From positions 1 to 64,000 of the forward strand of contig WMKJ01000033.1 of the NCBI GenBank assembly GCA_009733715.1: a DNA stretch of 64,000 nt. Reading direction: 5' to 3'. The DNA comes from Herpomyces periplanetae (Eukaryota > Ascomycota > Laboulbeniomycetes > Herpomycetales > Herpomycetaceae). The notes under the pieces are model-generated. The model did not search any database. It worked only from the letters and a program-made list of their open reading frames with translations, and was not told where the DNA came from. The position numbers were made by a program, and so were the translations under genes. Shown piece after piece: positions 11,028 through 22,760 of this stretch. Each line of letters begins with the position of its first letter. Within the stretch, counting starts at the first letter, position 1.

Positions 11028-12242
11028 TGCCCCGGTGCTTTTTGTGCCGCCAAACCTCTTGGAAGGCCTAATCGCGCCCACCCAGCTCTTCGTTTTATCG
11101 TTTAGCCTTCTGCTACATCTAGTAAACGCTTAAATTTAGGCAAATGAACTAACCGAGGAATGAAGAAAACAAAGCTGGAAAACTTATCTTTTGAATTATC
11201 CGAACTAACTAGATAAATCGGGGTGAAGTAGCTTAGTTAATGATATATTTTATAGGTTGTTTGATCAATGTAGAAGCGTGTGTTAAATGTGGAAACTGAT
11301 TAGGCTAACGGATTTATGTGGATTGGGTAATGCCAGTTTAATCCAGAAATTCGGTTTACTATGCAACTATAATGGGTCAATGAACTATTGACAGATAAAC
11401 AGTAAAGGAAAATTTCAAACGGAACCTCGGTTCAATATAATTATGCTATGCACGACAGTGCGTGAAAGTGGCATAGAAATGGGAAGAGTTATTGATTATT
11501 TTGAATATCTTCTCTGGCCTTACTCATTGAACTAATTTACCAGAGAAGAATCGTAAAATCTCAGTTAAGCTGACCCGTGTATAGCGCGGTGGAAACCGTT
11601 TACAGCACACTGTATTATCAAAGAATACGATTATTTATTGCGTTCGTGAGACTGTCTGAGTGATAGGGTTCACATATGTATGATCAGCGTAATAAGATGC
11701 CGTACAGCACTGCACTGCACAACAAGTTGCACTACCATGTCATATGTAGTATATGATAAATGTTTGAATGATAATTTGGTAGTTTAAGTAAGGATATCCA
11801 ATACATTCCGTAAGGTATAAACACAACATAGCCAAATAAACGGTAAACAGATAAGCAGAAACTATAACGTGAGGCAACGAGGATGTAGCAGAGCCGATAA
11901 ATTGGATAACCAAGAAAAATATAAATGGTCAGAGGGGAAAGAGACAGTGAATATGTTAATAGTCTACGTATAAACGCAGTAGAACGTTAACATGGGCATA
12001 AAGCCAACCGTGACGTCAGCCATGTGGAGTATAGGCCAAATCCATTTTTACACGTAAACGTACGTGGACATAGAAAGTATATTGACATTGCTCCACTTTG
12101 TACTTTTACAGCGTACCATATATCTTTGGATGAGTAAAGGAATTCAATACAAATCAAATTTCGATAGTGAGCACGGGTGTGTCTGTTGTGAGACCGAGGA
12201 AAACTGTGTAAAGGCGGCCTGGTTTAAAGTATAAACGTGGAA
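11028..12242. other. Intergenic region upstream of the E2 gene
   Basis: About 1.2 kb with no recognised gene; presumably the promoter and 5' leader of the E2 gene lie in the distal part. Confidence 0.5.
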
Positions 12243-13187
12243 ATGACACGCGCAAAAATTGTACAACGCTTAACCAAAGAGATACGAGATGTGGCTACAG
12301 ATGCGGCCGCACTGGTAAGCGTGTTACCCATCGACGAAAGTGATTTAAGCAAGCTCCGCGGTGAAATTTTGGGACCAGCAGATACCCCGTACGCAGGTGG
12401 ACAGTTCGTAGTGAAAATCGATATACCGGATGATTACCCTTTTAGGCCACCGTCAATTAACTTTATAACACGCATCTGGCATCCAAACATATCCAGTCAA
12501 ACTGGTGCAATTTGTTTGGACGTCCTCAAAAATGCATGGTCTCCTATCATGAATGTCAAAGCTGCCTTGATATCCCTTCAATCACTTTTATCAAATCCTG
12601 AACCCACCGACCCTCAGGATGCTCAAGTTGCTAATATGATGCTACAAAATATGCCACTTTTCGAGTTAACTGCCCACGATTGGGCTATTCGTTACGCTAA
12701 CGCTCCCCGACAAGATATTAACATAGCTAGATGGAAATCATCTTTGAATGGCAAATTTGAAGCAGGGAGTCCTATACCCAAAACTTGCGTAACAACCTCA
12801 CGAGGTGACAACCAAGCCAACAATGAAACGAAACTTCAGTGCGTTATACCTTTTATTTCTTGTTAGAGTCAGAACATTATTATCAGCGGGGATCAGCATG
12901 CGAGTGTTCTTGTATCGTCTATTCAGTAAATTTGTTCAAAAGTTACTTAAGACCGTTTATTAACCACATTGTTTTGGCGAGAGCTCGAAAATTATTTGAA
13001 ATTTAGATACAGAGGATATAACAAGAATCTAGTCGAAAGATTCGTATCCATGGGTGTTGAAGTTTCGAAGGTCATAAATGCTTTCGAATCCGTGGGATTG
13101 GCAACCATGGCCGGAGAAGATTTTGAATTAGGAGAGGAGCGAATCGACGAAATAATAACACACATATTTTCCCAAACAAATGAGTAA
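12243..13187 (+). CDS. UBC1: Ubiquitin-conjugating enzyme E2 with C-terminal UBA (Ubc1/UBE2K type)
   Basis: Transfers ubiquitin and extends chains (K48 in the yeast and human homologues) in the cytosol. Exon 1 runs 12243-12838 and exon 2 starts at 13007 or 13013, both in phase, after donor GTGCGT. The UBC fold covers residues 1-150: HPN at 80-82 and the active cysteine at residue 91 (GAICLDVL), then the C-terminal helices with FELTAHDWAIRYA. After a linker of about 50 residues the second exon encodes a UBA domain (NLVERFVSMGVEVSKVINAF). The total is close to 259 residues, longer than Ubc1 (215) because of the linker. The codon at 12237 is GTG; the first ATG at 12243 is the likely start. Reading through the intron would stop at 12866 and give an E2 without UBA. 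Confidence 0.9.
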
Positions 13188-13667
13188 ATTTGCGCGTTTT
13201 CATACCAAGATTAAATGGCAATTTGAATCTCACGGGAAAGGGATAATCATCCAATGCTATCGTCGCATGAGAAAAACTCGTGGTAAAATTGGTTATGGAG
13301 GGGTTGATGATCAACCGCACCAAATCCATTTGAATAGATATGGTATGCTAAGCAATCAGATTATCGACCAATATAGCTATAGAATTAGATGAAAATGAGT
13401 AAAGTAGCGCAGGGGCGAGAGAACAATATGTATGTTTAAGGGGTTAGTACAGAGTGCAAAAACTCTAAAGAAGGGTAATAGATAGTGTGTAATTATAAAA
13501 GAGGAAGAGGCAGGAAAAGTATTTGAGAGCTTCTCGTACACTACACAAAATCTCATCATACAACAATACCACTGATAGCTCAGAAAAGTAATTCCCAATT
13601 AGGAAAATTTCTTGAAGTACGATCATGAACATTTCCCAGGGCGTATCCTGGCACAATATAGGGCTAG
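13188..13667. other. Convergent intergenic region
   Basis: The 3' flanks of the E2 gene and the DUF2415 gene; no further gene seen. Confidence 0.5.
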
Positions 13668-16600
13668 TTAACATGGGACAAGGCTTGGTAGTAATTTTCG
13701 AGCTGATAAATTCAGATGAAATTCGAATATTCCTTTCTCAGTGGCAACATAAAGGTTTAGACTATTAGACGGCGTTTCAATCTCGTATTTTGCACATGTA
13801 TCAAAATTATCATTTTCAAGTGATCTTTTGATGCTTGACTCCGTCGAGGACTCAGAAGAAGTCGCAAATCTAGAGGGAGAAGCCATCGAAGATGAGGTAC
13901 CAGATGTATTATTAGTTGCCATTTCATTATCACCAAGTCCGAAGTTTGAGCTTAAAACTAAGCCTTGAGTTCGTAGGCCACACTCAGCTTCTTCATTTAA
14001 TCGATTGTGATATCCAACACCACGATCAATCACGTCTGATAAAGCAATAGTTCCACGTTCAGTCAATCTGGGTAACGCACCGCTACCACTGGGTGCCTCT
14101 AAACTAAATATCCCAAAAAGTGTACTACTTTGAAGATTAAAATTCCGTCCCAATGATGTACTAGATCCTCCAGATTCTGTGTTGCGATTCGCACCCTCAG
14201 TTTCGCTGGCTGAATTATTTTCGTTAAGATTTCCTCCAGGAAGCAAATACCCATGTACCGTATTTCTCGGAATCAATCTTCGACGTGATCGAGTTTGACT
14301 AGCTAACTCTGCTGCTGCTGTCACTGGAGCAGTAGTCGTGCTGACGGGAAAAGTCGTAGTAAGTATGGATGTTCGAGTACTCGGTGCCCCAGAAGTACTT
14401 GAATTTTGGTCAATATCAAGTGTTGACACCATCGCTGCTGTTGCAGAACTACCACTTATTCCTGCATCTATGGGGTTATAATCATTTCCACTCGTCGATT
14501 GAAAAGAATCAACTCTTCCCGTTTCATTTATTGTATTAGCTTCTCCAGAACCAGATGAATCTGTTCCGAGTCGCAGTGAACGATCTCTTAAATTATTGCG
14601 AGCAGTCTGAATGTTATCATGTTGCGATCTCCATTCACGAAGTAATTGATTCTGTGCATTAGGAATATCAAATGCAGCTGCCAGATTCTCAGAGCTATCA
14701 ATATCTCGTTCACCCCCATTGACTTGATTCTCACTGAGTGCCGATCTTCTTGTCCTGCTTAAATTACTATTTCCTCCTAACGTCGTTGACACTCGTAATC
14801 CCGTGTCTGTATCTGAATCAGTAGCAGTTAACCCCATCCCCAGTGTACCACTGCCGTTCTCACCACGTCGTGCGACGTTCGTGCTGCTTCGTTCACTTTC
14901 TAGACCTGCATTAGCCAAAATTGATCTTAATCGATCTCGACGTAAACTTCGCGAGTTCGAATTCCCGTAATTGATCACCTGAATCGCTCGCACTGGAAAA
15001 AACCGTATATTATCAGATGTGCCATTCCCCCCAGATCCTCCCGCCGAATTTATAGATGAACCTGAGTCGTACGCCGTGAGCTCCGTTGCAAATGGCACGG
15101 CATACGCCGCCGCACCAGCAACACCCATGTTGCCAATTTGTGACAACCTATCTAGCGGCATTTGGCCAGTAAGAGATGCCGATGTTGATACTGTTGTATC
15201 AAGGTTTCCTTGTTCACCAAATTGAGGCCCAAAATCACTTGTAAATGTCCGCCTGGTGAGAGAATGTCGTAGGGAATTATCGTGATTCATGTCAGTTCTG
15301 CGACGCCTAGAATCTTGTCGAGTTCGTGTTCGATACTGCCTCCAATCGGGTGACCGTGGTGAAGCCGACTGTGTAGATAATGGTGATAATGCAAATTCTC
15401 CTGCTACGCCTCTCGGCGCTTCCATGATTATTGAGGGTGGTGTGTCCCCACTGCGCTCGCCCCTACCTGCATCCAATCCGCTATTTCCACTGCCTCCTAG
15501 ATTTTCAGGGTTACGGGGTGACACCAACAGAGAACTAAGTTGATCATCCGAGAAAAGTGCTAACGAACCTAAAGATTCGTCATTATCGTTTATCGTATTT
15601 GGGGTTTGCTCAGCTTCTCTTGAGGCCAATTCTGTTCGGCGACGATTCAAATTCCTCGTACGCGTTAATGAATGAGCTGGCAACGAATTCTGTGATCGCA
15701 CAAATCTTCTCAATTCTGCTTCCAATTCTCTTAGGTTAACAGTGGCATCGACAGTATTTGATGCACTAGCACCATTCTCACGATTTCGGCTTGTTTGCGA
15801 CGGCCCTTGAGCTGTCTGACTATACTGTAGGGTCGAATTTACAGACGGTAAAACATTCGGAACGACAAAATTGAACTCATTCTGCGAAGGAATAAGTTCT
15901 AGTACTTGTCTGCTACCTGCTCGATCCCGAAGATCAAGCACACAAACTCGTCCTCTGTCCTCTGCCCAAATCAATAGATCCCAAGGGGGTGGCGAAAATA
16001 ATAATGAACGTATAGCCCCCGCAGCTAGCCCAGAATTCGCCGATCGTGTAGACTTAACCACAGCTACAACTGACTCCTCACATCGATCCATTGGTAGCCT
16101 CTTTAACAAATCAACATCGAATATCGATACGTAACCCCTCTCAGATCCTGTTGCACATAAGGATCCACTAGGTGACCATGCGGTTGTAAAGTATGCTGTT
16201 ACTGTAGTTGGTGATGGCGAATGAAGTTGAACTACGCGGAACGTTTTCCAAGAATATCTGGAATTATCTTCAGCGTTTGAACTAGCATTATCGACACGCT
16301 CGTAAAAATAAGCTTGTTGGTAATCGCCCACCGCAATTAACAACTTTCCATCTGGTGAAAGGGTAGTGTGATTTACCGGAAAGGGCAAATCGAGCCGATA
16401 AACTTCTTTATTTTTCCGCAAATCGAAAATACGAATAGTTCGATCGTTATTCGTTGCAAAAACAACAATATCTCCCAAACTGACAGAATCGGTGCACGTA
16501 TCGGGCTGTAGATTACATATCATCAGCGAATTAATAATGTCATGGCCAAGATTGTCAATAACTACAACTGATGAGGGCGAGGAGGCAACGCAACGAGGTG

Positions 16601-17127
16601 GTGCATCGTCAGCAGAATTGTTTATTGAATTAGTATCGGTACTATTACAATCAGACGATTTCGAAGTAGATTTCAAATTGATTCGCGCAAACTGCGCATC
16701 ACCCCCGCCAAAACAAAGCCATCCAAAACCCGATGCAGAACACCGAGCTTTAAAGGGTAACACAGCAAAGAGTCGCCTGGTTTTATGCATTGTATTCAGT
16801 TCGAATATCCTCTCTTGATCCGCATAATAAATAAGATGAGGCTCGGGTTGGGTAATGAAATGTCGGAGCTGATGATGGCTTAATATACAATAGTATTAGT
16901 CGTTCCTGAACGTTATCAAATCGTAGGTTTCAAATCAACTCACTTAATTGGGATGTCAAGAGGCCAATAAGACTTAGACGGTAAAACAAGGTTGTTAACT
17001 TCAGTAAGACTAGAGACAAACTCATCCAAATCGTGTTAATAACTTAAAAATACGACGGTACACACAATTAATCATGCTCTGCCAGAGATGACACCAAAGC
17101 TTACCTCTCTCGAATAACAGAACCCAT
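13668..17127 (-). CDS. DUF2415 / WD-repeat protein of unknown function
   Basis: Three exons in phase: 17127-17105 (23 nt, MGSVIRE plus two bases), 17009-16944 and 16878-13668, giving 1099 residues. The spliced N-terminus reads NLVLPSKSYWP then LRHFITQPEPHLIYY, and continues with a seven-bladed-propeller-like region: RTIRIFDLRKNKEVYRLDLP, TAWSPSGSLCATGSERGYVS, and the diagnostic DUF2415 stretch PPPWDLLIWAEDRGRVCVLD. From about residue 370 to 1000 the chain is Ser/Arg/Asn-rich and looks disordered, and a short propeller-closing segment (NLYVATEKGIFEFHL) returns at the C-terminus. Known: the domain is fungal and uncharacterised. The first in-frame Met of the long exon lies inside the conserved block, so the two upstream exons are needed. 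Function not assigned. Confidence 0.85.
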
Positions 17128-17510
17128 CGTAAGATAAGTAAACTGACGAACTTAAGAATGGGAACGGCGAGCTAGAAGCGTGAAAAGATGCGGCGCGCAG
17201 TAAGAACTGGAGATCATTTGGTAAAATTATCGTTATTACGGTTAATTTGGTACCCGTAAGAACGAATTCTAACAAGTTTAGATATTTCGAAAAAATTTCA
17301 CAATTGTAATATCTGATAAAACTTTAATGCCAAATGTTTAATGTAAGGAACCGTTATCTCCAGTTGCGAATAAGTAAATTTCCCGCATAGAAATTTACCC
17401 AATTAACCAAGACGACTAGGATGCAATATTTTTAGAAATGAATGGATCCAGAAGGTAAGAAGCGGCCTTCCAAATAAGACTAAAATTAGTAAGATAAGGG
17501 AATAATAAAA

Positions 17511-17615
17511 ATGAAAGTGAGCAAAGCAGCAGCATTCAACGATGCAAAACAAGAATTGAACAGCATGGGCAACTCTGACTACGACAATGTATACGAATAC
17601 CAGGCGGACAAGTAA
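17511..17615 (+). CDS. Possible small ORF or first exon, unrecognised
   Basis: ATG in an A-rich context opens a 34-residue frame beginning MKVSKAAAFNDAKQ with balanced, protein-like composition. A GTAAGG donor-like hexamer overlaps the stop codon, so it could be a coding exon of a spliced gene. No downstream exon could be identified with confidence. May be chance. Confidence 0.2.
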   Translation: MKVSKAAAFNDAKQELNSMGNSDYDNVYEYQADK

Positions 17616-19189
17616 GGAACTTGTAGGCAGGGTAGATAGATAATTTAGGCAAAAACAGTATAAAAAGATATTATATCTTGCCCAATCGATCCGTAGTATA
17701 CACTAAACACTAAATTTGTATCAGTTGAAAGCGGTATCGATAAAACTCCGAACTTGAATATATGGTAAAGAGTAAGAATGGATGGGGAAGAGGTGTCCAA
17801 GAACCAGTAAGGCGTTTCTTAGCACTCGATTAACTCAATTTTAGCGGAAAGGTCAGGGATAATGGGCTTATATAAAAGTAAAAAGAGTCGATGAAATGCG
17901 GGGGACCTGTAGAGCAGAGTTTTGGCCTAAAATGAGAATACGTTGATAAAACAGATAGTGACGAGTAATTCGACTAGAGAGGTAAAACACTGAATTCAAT
18001 AGTAGAAAAGTGCCGAAATATCTCGGGGGTAGGCAATCAAGTTTTACGTGACTGAATGTGGATGCATGCCGCTAAAGTGTAGAATACCGAGAAAATAGTG
18101 TTCGAATTGAAGTTCTGAATTTCACGCTATCCAACGGTAGATAAATGCTTCCCGCCAAAAGCGTTGGCCTTATGAAAAAAATGTTAATTAGGAAACGAAA
18201 AGTTGAAAATATTGTATAATAAGTGACGGCAAAAATAAGTAATAGATACGACGCGATGAGTTCACGCAAAAGTGAGAGTGTGTAACTGTTTGTTAATGTA
18301 GATAAAATGGAAATGAAGGGGAAAAACAAGCAGATAATTAAGGTAACACGAAAAAGTACTGATTTGAATGAGGCGAAGAAGTGAAATTTCGAGTGCGAGA
18401 TGAGTATAGAATGTCAGGGCAATAGTGACTGCAAGAGGGGCAGAATTGTCCAAAGATCACGAAGTTGGCGGGGATATAACGTGAAAAAGTGCATGAAACC
18501 GAACAAATCACAAGATTGAGCAAGCGAAATTGTGATGGATAATGTAGAGAAAATGTCGATGCAACAGACCAAATGATGCAGAATTTAAAGCTCCAAACCT
18601 GAAATTATGTAAGAATATAAATCACGTAATGTATGACTAATACTAGTCTGAAGAACTGCTCTATTGAAAGCACGTGATAAGATTTAGATATAGTTGTGAT
18701 TAGGCGTGCGGAATATATTAACTGTTAGAAGCGACAAAGCGAGTGGTAAAGATGGTTGGAGAATAAGGAATACACTTGTAGTAAATTGTATTCTGGTAGT
18801 TGAAGTAGAAAAAAAATGATTAGCGTATTGATATATCTAGACATAAGCAACTCATGAAATCATGAATAAACCATTATGGGAACATCTTCATTGCTAGAGG
18901 GAAATATAAACAATGGTTTGGCAGTCTGTCAGAAGCAAAATTAGGATTTGGTTTTCTTACAATTTGTAATAGTTTAAGTCTTAAGTGATTAACTATCCAC
19001 CACCTGTGATGCTTCCTCCATATTTCAAGATGATTTCAAGACATTTTGAAATTTGCACCGCCACAATTTTGATCATGGGGCGTATTTTGACTTAATGGTG
19101 ATATGTGTGTGGCACAGAAATGTGCAGTTACGTCAGTGAGGTCGTGAGGTTGTGCCAGACTCCCCAAATGGACCAATAAAATATCTGCG

Positions 19190-19202
19190 TTCTCGAACGT
19201 TC
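19190..19202. promoter_or_regulatory. Heat-shock element upstream of SSC1
   Basis: TTC-tc-GAA-cg-TTC is a perfect three-unit heat-shock factor site (nTTCnnGAAnnTTCn). It lies about 330 bp before the start codon of the mitochondrial Hsp70 gene, and a second partial array (GAATCTTC) occurs near 19294. Inferred Hsf1 control fits the gene. Confidence 0.65.
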
Positions 19203-19531
19203 CAGTGGTAATACTTTCCATAATCGGATGCTTAGGTGCTCATATAGTTTAGGTAAGCCTTGTCTTCGGCTTATATAAGAACAACTACTCGAATCTTCTG
19301 CTTCATGATGGTTTTCTTAAACACGGCTCTCATTTAAAACGCGTCTTGTATCTGTTTCGACCGAACCATAACCTTCAATATAGTCTCAATCGGCGATTTA
19401 ATCCACTCTATTCACATTTAACGTCATTTAACGCGGTTTGAAGATCTAATTTTTGAACTTGAATTTAAAATATATATTTATTATCGTAATATTTACACGG
19501 TTTTCTTTCATTTGAATATTAATATTTCAGT

Positions 19532-21607
19532 ATGCTTATCGCACAAATTTCACGAAACTTAATTGCCCGCAGGGCTGTTAATTGCCGAAAGCCTGCATCA
19601 AATATTTTATCAAGAGCATCTTATCTCAGTAGAAGTTATTCTAGCGCGTCAGGAGATGAAAAAGTTAAAGGACCCGTCATCGGGATTGATTTGGGAACAA
19701 CAAATTCTGCCGTGGCGATTATGGAGGGTAAAACACCCCGAATTATAGAAAACTCGGAAGGTGCGCGTACCACGCCTTCAGTTGTTGGATTCAAAAAAGA
19801 TGGTGAGCGCCTTGTAGGCATAGCGGCAAAGCGGCAAGCTGTAGTTAATCCCGAAAATACGCTGTTCGCTACCAAGCGTTTGATTGGGCGGAAGTTTACG
19901 GATCCAGAAGTGCAACGGGATATTAAAGAAGTTCCTTATACTATCTGTCAACATTCCAATGGTGATGCGTGGGTTGAAGCACAAGGCAAAAAATATTCTC
20001 CATCTCAAATTGGGGGCTTCATCCTCGGAAAGATGAAGGAAACGGCTGAAAATTACCTTGGGCGCAAAGTTCTTAATGCAGTTGTAACAGTTCCCGCTTA
20101 CTTTAACGATCAACAACGTCAGGCCACGAAAGACGCGGGTCAGATATCCGGATTGAACGTTTTACGTGTCATCAATGAACCAACGGCAGCGGCACTCGCA
20201 TATGGCCTTGAGAAACAGAGTGATCGAGTTATCGCAGTATTTGACTTGGGCGGTGGTACTTTTGATATTTCGATCTTGGAAATTCAGAAGGGTGTTTTCG
20301 AGGTTAAATCCACCAACGGGGATACTCATCTAGGCGGAGAGGATTTTGATATTACCTTGGTTCGATATTTGGTTAATCAATTCAAAAAAGATCAAGGAAT
20401 CGACTTGTCCAAAGATCGAATGGCAATTCAACGAATCCGAGAAGCTGCTGAGAAGGCAAAGATCGAACTTTCATCGTCACTGCAAACAGATATCAACTTG
20501 CCATTTATTACCGCCGACGCGACGGGACCTAAACATATCAATATGACCATGTCGCGTACACAACTTGAATCGTTAGTGGAGCCTCTTTTACGCAAAACTT
20601 CTGAGCCGGTTCGTAAGGCGCTAAAGGATGCTGGTCTCGAGGCAAAAGAGGTTCAGGAAGTCATCCTCGTCGGAGGCATGACACGAATGCCCAAAGTAAA
20701 TGAAATTGTTAAGAATATCTTTGGTCGTGATCCTGTAAAATCGGTCAACCCGGATGAAGCTGTGGCGTTAGGAGCGTCCATTCAAGGAGCAGTGCTGGTG
20801 GGGGATGTTACGGACGTTTTGTTGCTTGATGTGACACCACTTTCATTAGGAATTGAAACCTTGGGAGGTGTTTTTACACGTCTTATTAATCGGAACACAA
20901 CAATTCCTACTAAAAAATCTCAGATATTCTCTACAGCCGCAGACTTTCAGTCGGCCGTTGAGATCAAAGTATATCAAGGAGAACGAGAACTCGTTCGTGA
21001 TAACAAATTATTGGGCAACTTTCAATTAGTGGGAATTCCCCCAGCACGACACGGTGTGCCACAAATTGAAGTGACATTCGACATTGACGCTGACAGTATT
21101 GTCCACGTCCATGCAAAAGATAAAGCGACTGGAAAGGATCAAAGTATAACCATTGCGTCTGGTTCTGGATTATCTGACAACGAAATCCAAAGTATGATTA
21201 ACGACGCAGAGAAGTATGCAGAACAAGATAAAGAGAGAAAAGCCGCTATCGAAGCATCAAATCGAGCCGACTCCGTTATATACGATACAGAGAAAGCGTT
21301 GAAGGAGTTTGAAGCTAAACTTGATAAGGATGAAGTTAATAAATTGCAAGAGAAGATCACAGCTTTACGTGAAATTGTTGCTAAAAGTCAGTCTGGTGAA
21401 GATGTTGTATCCGCCCAAGAACTTAAGGATAAGACTGATGATCTCCAAGTTGCTAGTTTAAGTCTCTTCGACAAGCTTCATCGTGCTAAAGCTGAAGAGA
21501 ATGCATCTAGCGGAGCAACTTCTTCCGATGCGTCTTCGACAAGTTCCGAGTCAACGGGTTCTCCTGGTTCCGCCGAGGATTCGAAGAGCTCTAAACCATC
21601 ATCTTAA
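19532..21607 (+). CDS. SSC1: Mitochondrial Hsp70 chaperone (Ssc1/mortalin)
   Basis: ATP-driven chaperone of the mitochondrial matrix and motor of the TIM23 import machinery; acts with the Mge1 exchange factor and J-proteins. A single exon encodes 691 residues. The first 40 or so residues are basic and hydroxylated ([15 protein letters not shown]), a matrix presequence. The nucleotide-binding domain carries [27 protein letters not shown] and [11 protein letters not shown]; the substrate domain begins after [19 protein letters not shown], and the tail is Ser-rich rather than ending in EEVD, as expected for the mitochondrial form. A CAG acceptor-like site one base before ATG suggests an intron in the 5' leader. 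A heat-shock element lies upstream. Confidence 0.97.
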   Translation: MLIAQISRNLIARRAVNCRKPASNILSRASYLSRSYSSASGDEKVKGPVIGIDLGTTNSAVAIMEGKTPRIIENSEGARTTPSVVGFKKDGERLVGIAAKRQAVVNPENTLFATKRLIGRKFTDPEVQRDIKEVPYTICQHSNGDAWVEAQGKKYSPSQIGGFILGKMKETAENYLGRKVLNAVVTVPAYFNDQQRQATKDAGQISGLNVLRVINEPTAAALAYGLEKQSDRVIAVFDLGGGTFDISILEIQKGVFEVKSTNGDTHLGGEDFDITLVRYLVNQFKKDQGIDLSKDRMAIQRIREAAEKAKIELSSSLQTDINLPFITADATGPKHINMTMSRTQLESLVEPLLRKTSEPVRKALKDAGLEAKEVQEVILVGGMTRMPKVNEIVKNIFGRDPVKSVNPDEAVALGASIQGAVLVGDVTDVLLLDVTPLSLGIETLGGVFTRLINRNTTIPTKKSQIFSTAADFQSAVEIKVYQGERELVRDNKLLGNFQLVGIPPARHGVPQIEVTFDIDADSIVHVHAKDKATGKDQSITIASGSGLSDNEIQSMINDAEKYAEQDKERKAAIEASNRADSVIYDTEKALKEFEAKLDKDEVNKLQEKITALREIVAKSQSGEDVVSAQELKDKTDDLQVASLSLFDKLHRAKAEENASSGATSSDASSTSSESTGSPGSAEDSKSSKPSS

Positions 21608-22760
21608 ATTTCTTCCTCCATCTAGTATAAAATGTGTTTGAATCTAATTTATTTTCTCTTGTAATATATTGTTTCCCAAGTCCCCCTCAATTATTCTCAT
21701 GTCAACCCTTTGATCTAATGTACGTAGAATACCCTCAGTCCTCTTCCTAATTCCTTTCATAGTCCATCAACCGGTTTCCATTCTGCAACCCGTTTGTCGT
21801 CACGTGTCCCGTGCCTTCCAAACACCCCTCACCAGTTCTAATTTTAGCATCACCTTTTGCAGGTTACTAATCTCATCGTTTTCGTGATTTTGTTGTTTCC
21901 CCTTGAGCGGGAGATTTATCTAGACAGGGGAATCTTGAGATATTGTAGTACATGTATGCCGACCCTAATACGTTAATGTCTTCCTATACACTCTCGTGTA
22001 TTAACTTCACAACTCTTCTACTTGCGTATTCCTTAGTTCAACCTAACTCACAATAAAGCTATTCCAGGCAACAGATAGTAAAAGCCTGATAGTGCTACGA
22101 TGGGTGAATGCAGGCTTGATATACCTAAATAAAATTGTAAAATTGTAAATTGAATGTTGAAATTGCTCGAGTTAATGAGTATAATTACATGATTTAAAAT
22201 AAAAGGTATAAAAGTAACAAACGTTCAGTTAAATGACCCCTATAGATGTCATATATACGTACATACGCACACACACACACCCCTACTTGCACGGGCACAA
22301 TCATGCATATGAAAATGCACGCATGCATGTATGCGCGTGTGCATCCATACTACAGTTTTCGATCGTTAGATTGAGTGGATACGTGTGCAAATATGTACGT
22401 AGACTAGAAGTATAAAAAGTTATCAGGACAAAATATCAAAATATGAGACATATAAACAGTATACATAGATGAGAATGATAATGAACAAGTTAACACAAGG
22501 TTAACCCGATTTTCGAGAAAGAAGGCAAAATTGAAAGAAACTTTCAGCTATACATAGATAACCAGGTAGGCATACGCGCAAGCTAGCTAGGCAAATGCTA
22601 TGGTAAATAAAATGGCTTCACCAAGCACTGCCAAATGCGCATTGTGATTGGGCGAATATATATGGTATGGATGATGTGACCATTCAGAATAACGGGAGTT
22701 AATCCATTAACAGCATAAAAAGAAAAGGGGAATTAGGAAATGAAGCACCAATGAAGCGGT
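21608..22760. other. Convergent intergenic region with repeats
   Basis: The 3' flanks of SSC1 and the repeat-protein gene. Holds a short CA microsatellite (22268-22280) and a 30-nt perfectly alternating purine-pyrimidine tract (22315-22344). No gene seen. Confidence 0.55.
22315..22344. repeat. Alternating purine-pyrimidine tract
   Basis: Thirty consecutive bases alternate purine and pyrimidine without a break, mostly TG/CA and CG steps. This is the sequence class that adopts Z-DNA under negative supercoiling. It sits between two converging genes, where supercoils would be positive ahead of each polymerase. Confidence 0.6.

Larger units (their letters stand above)
17128..19531. other. Gene-poor gap and SSC1 promoter region
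   Basis: About 2.4 kb. No recognised gene. It contains a 34-codon ORF at 17511-17615 with coding-like composition, a CACGTG at 18671-18676, a heat-shock element at 19190-19202, and a splice-acceptor-like AATATTTCAG directly before the SSC1 start codon. Confidence 0.5.

Noticed and set aside
10781-11053. Minus-strand 90-codon ORF containing GIRTRDFRITR
   Set aside because: It is the antisense reading of the tRNA gene; such ORFs are a familiar annotation artefact.
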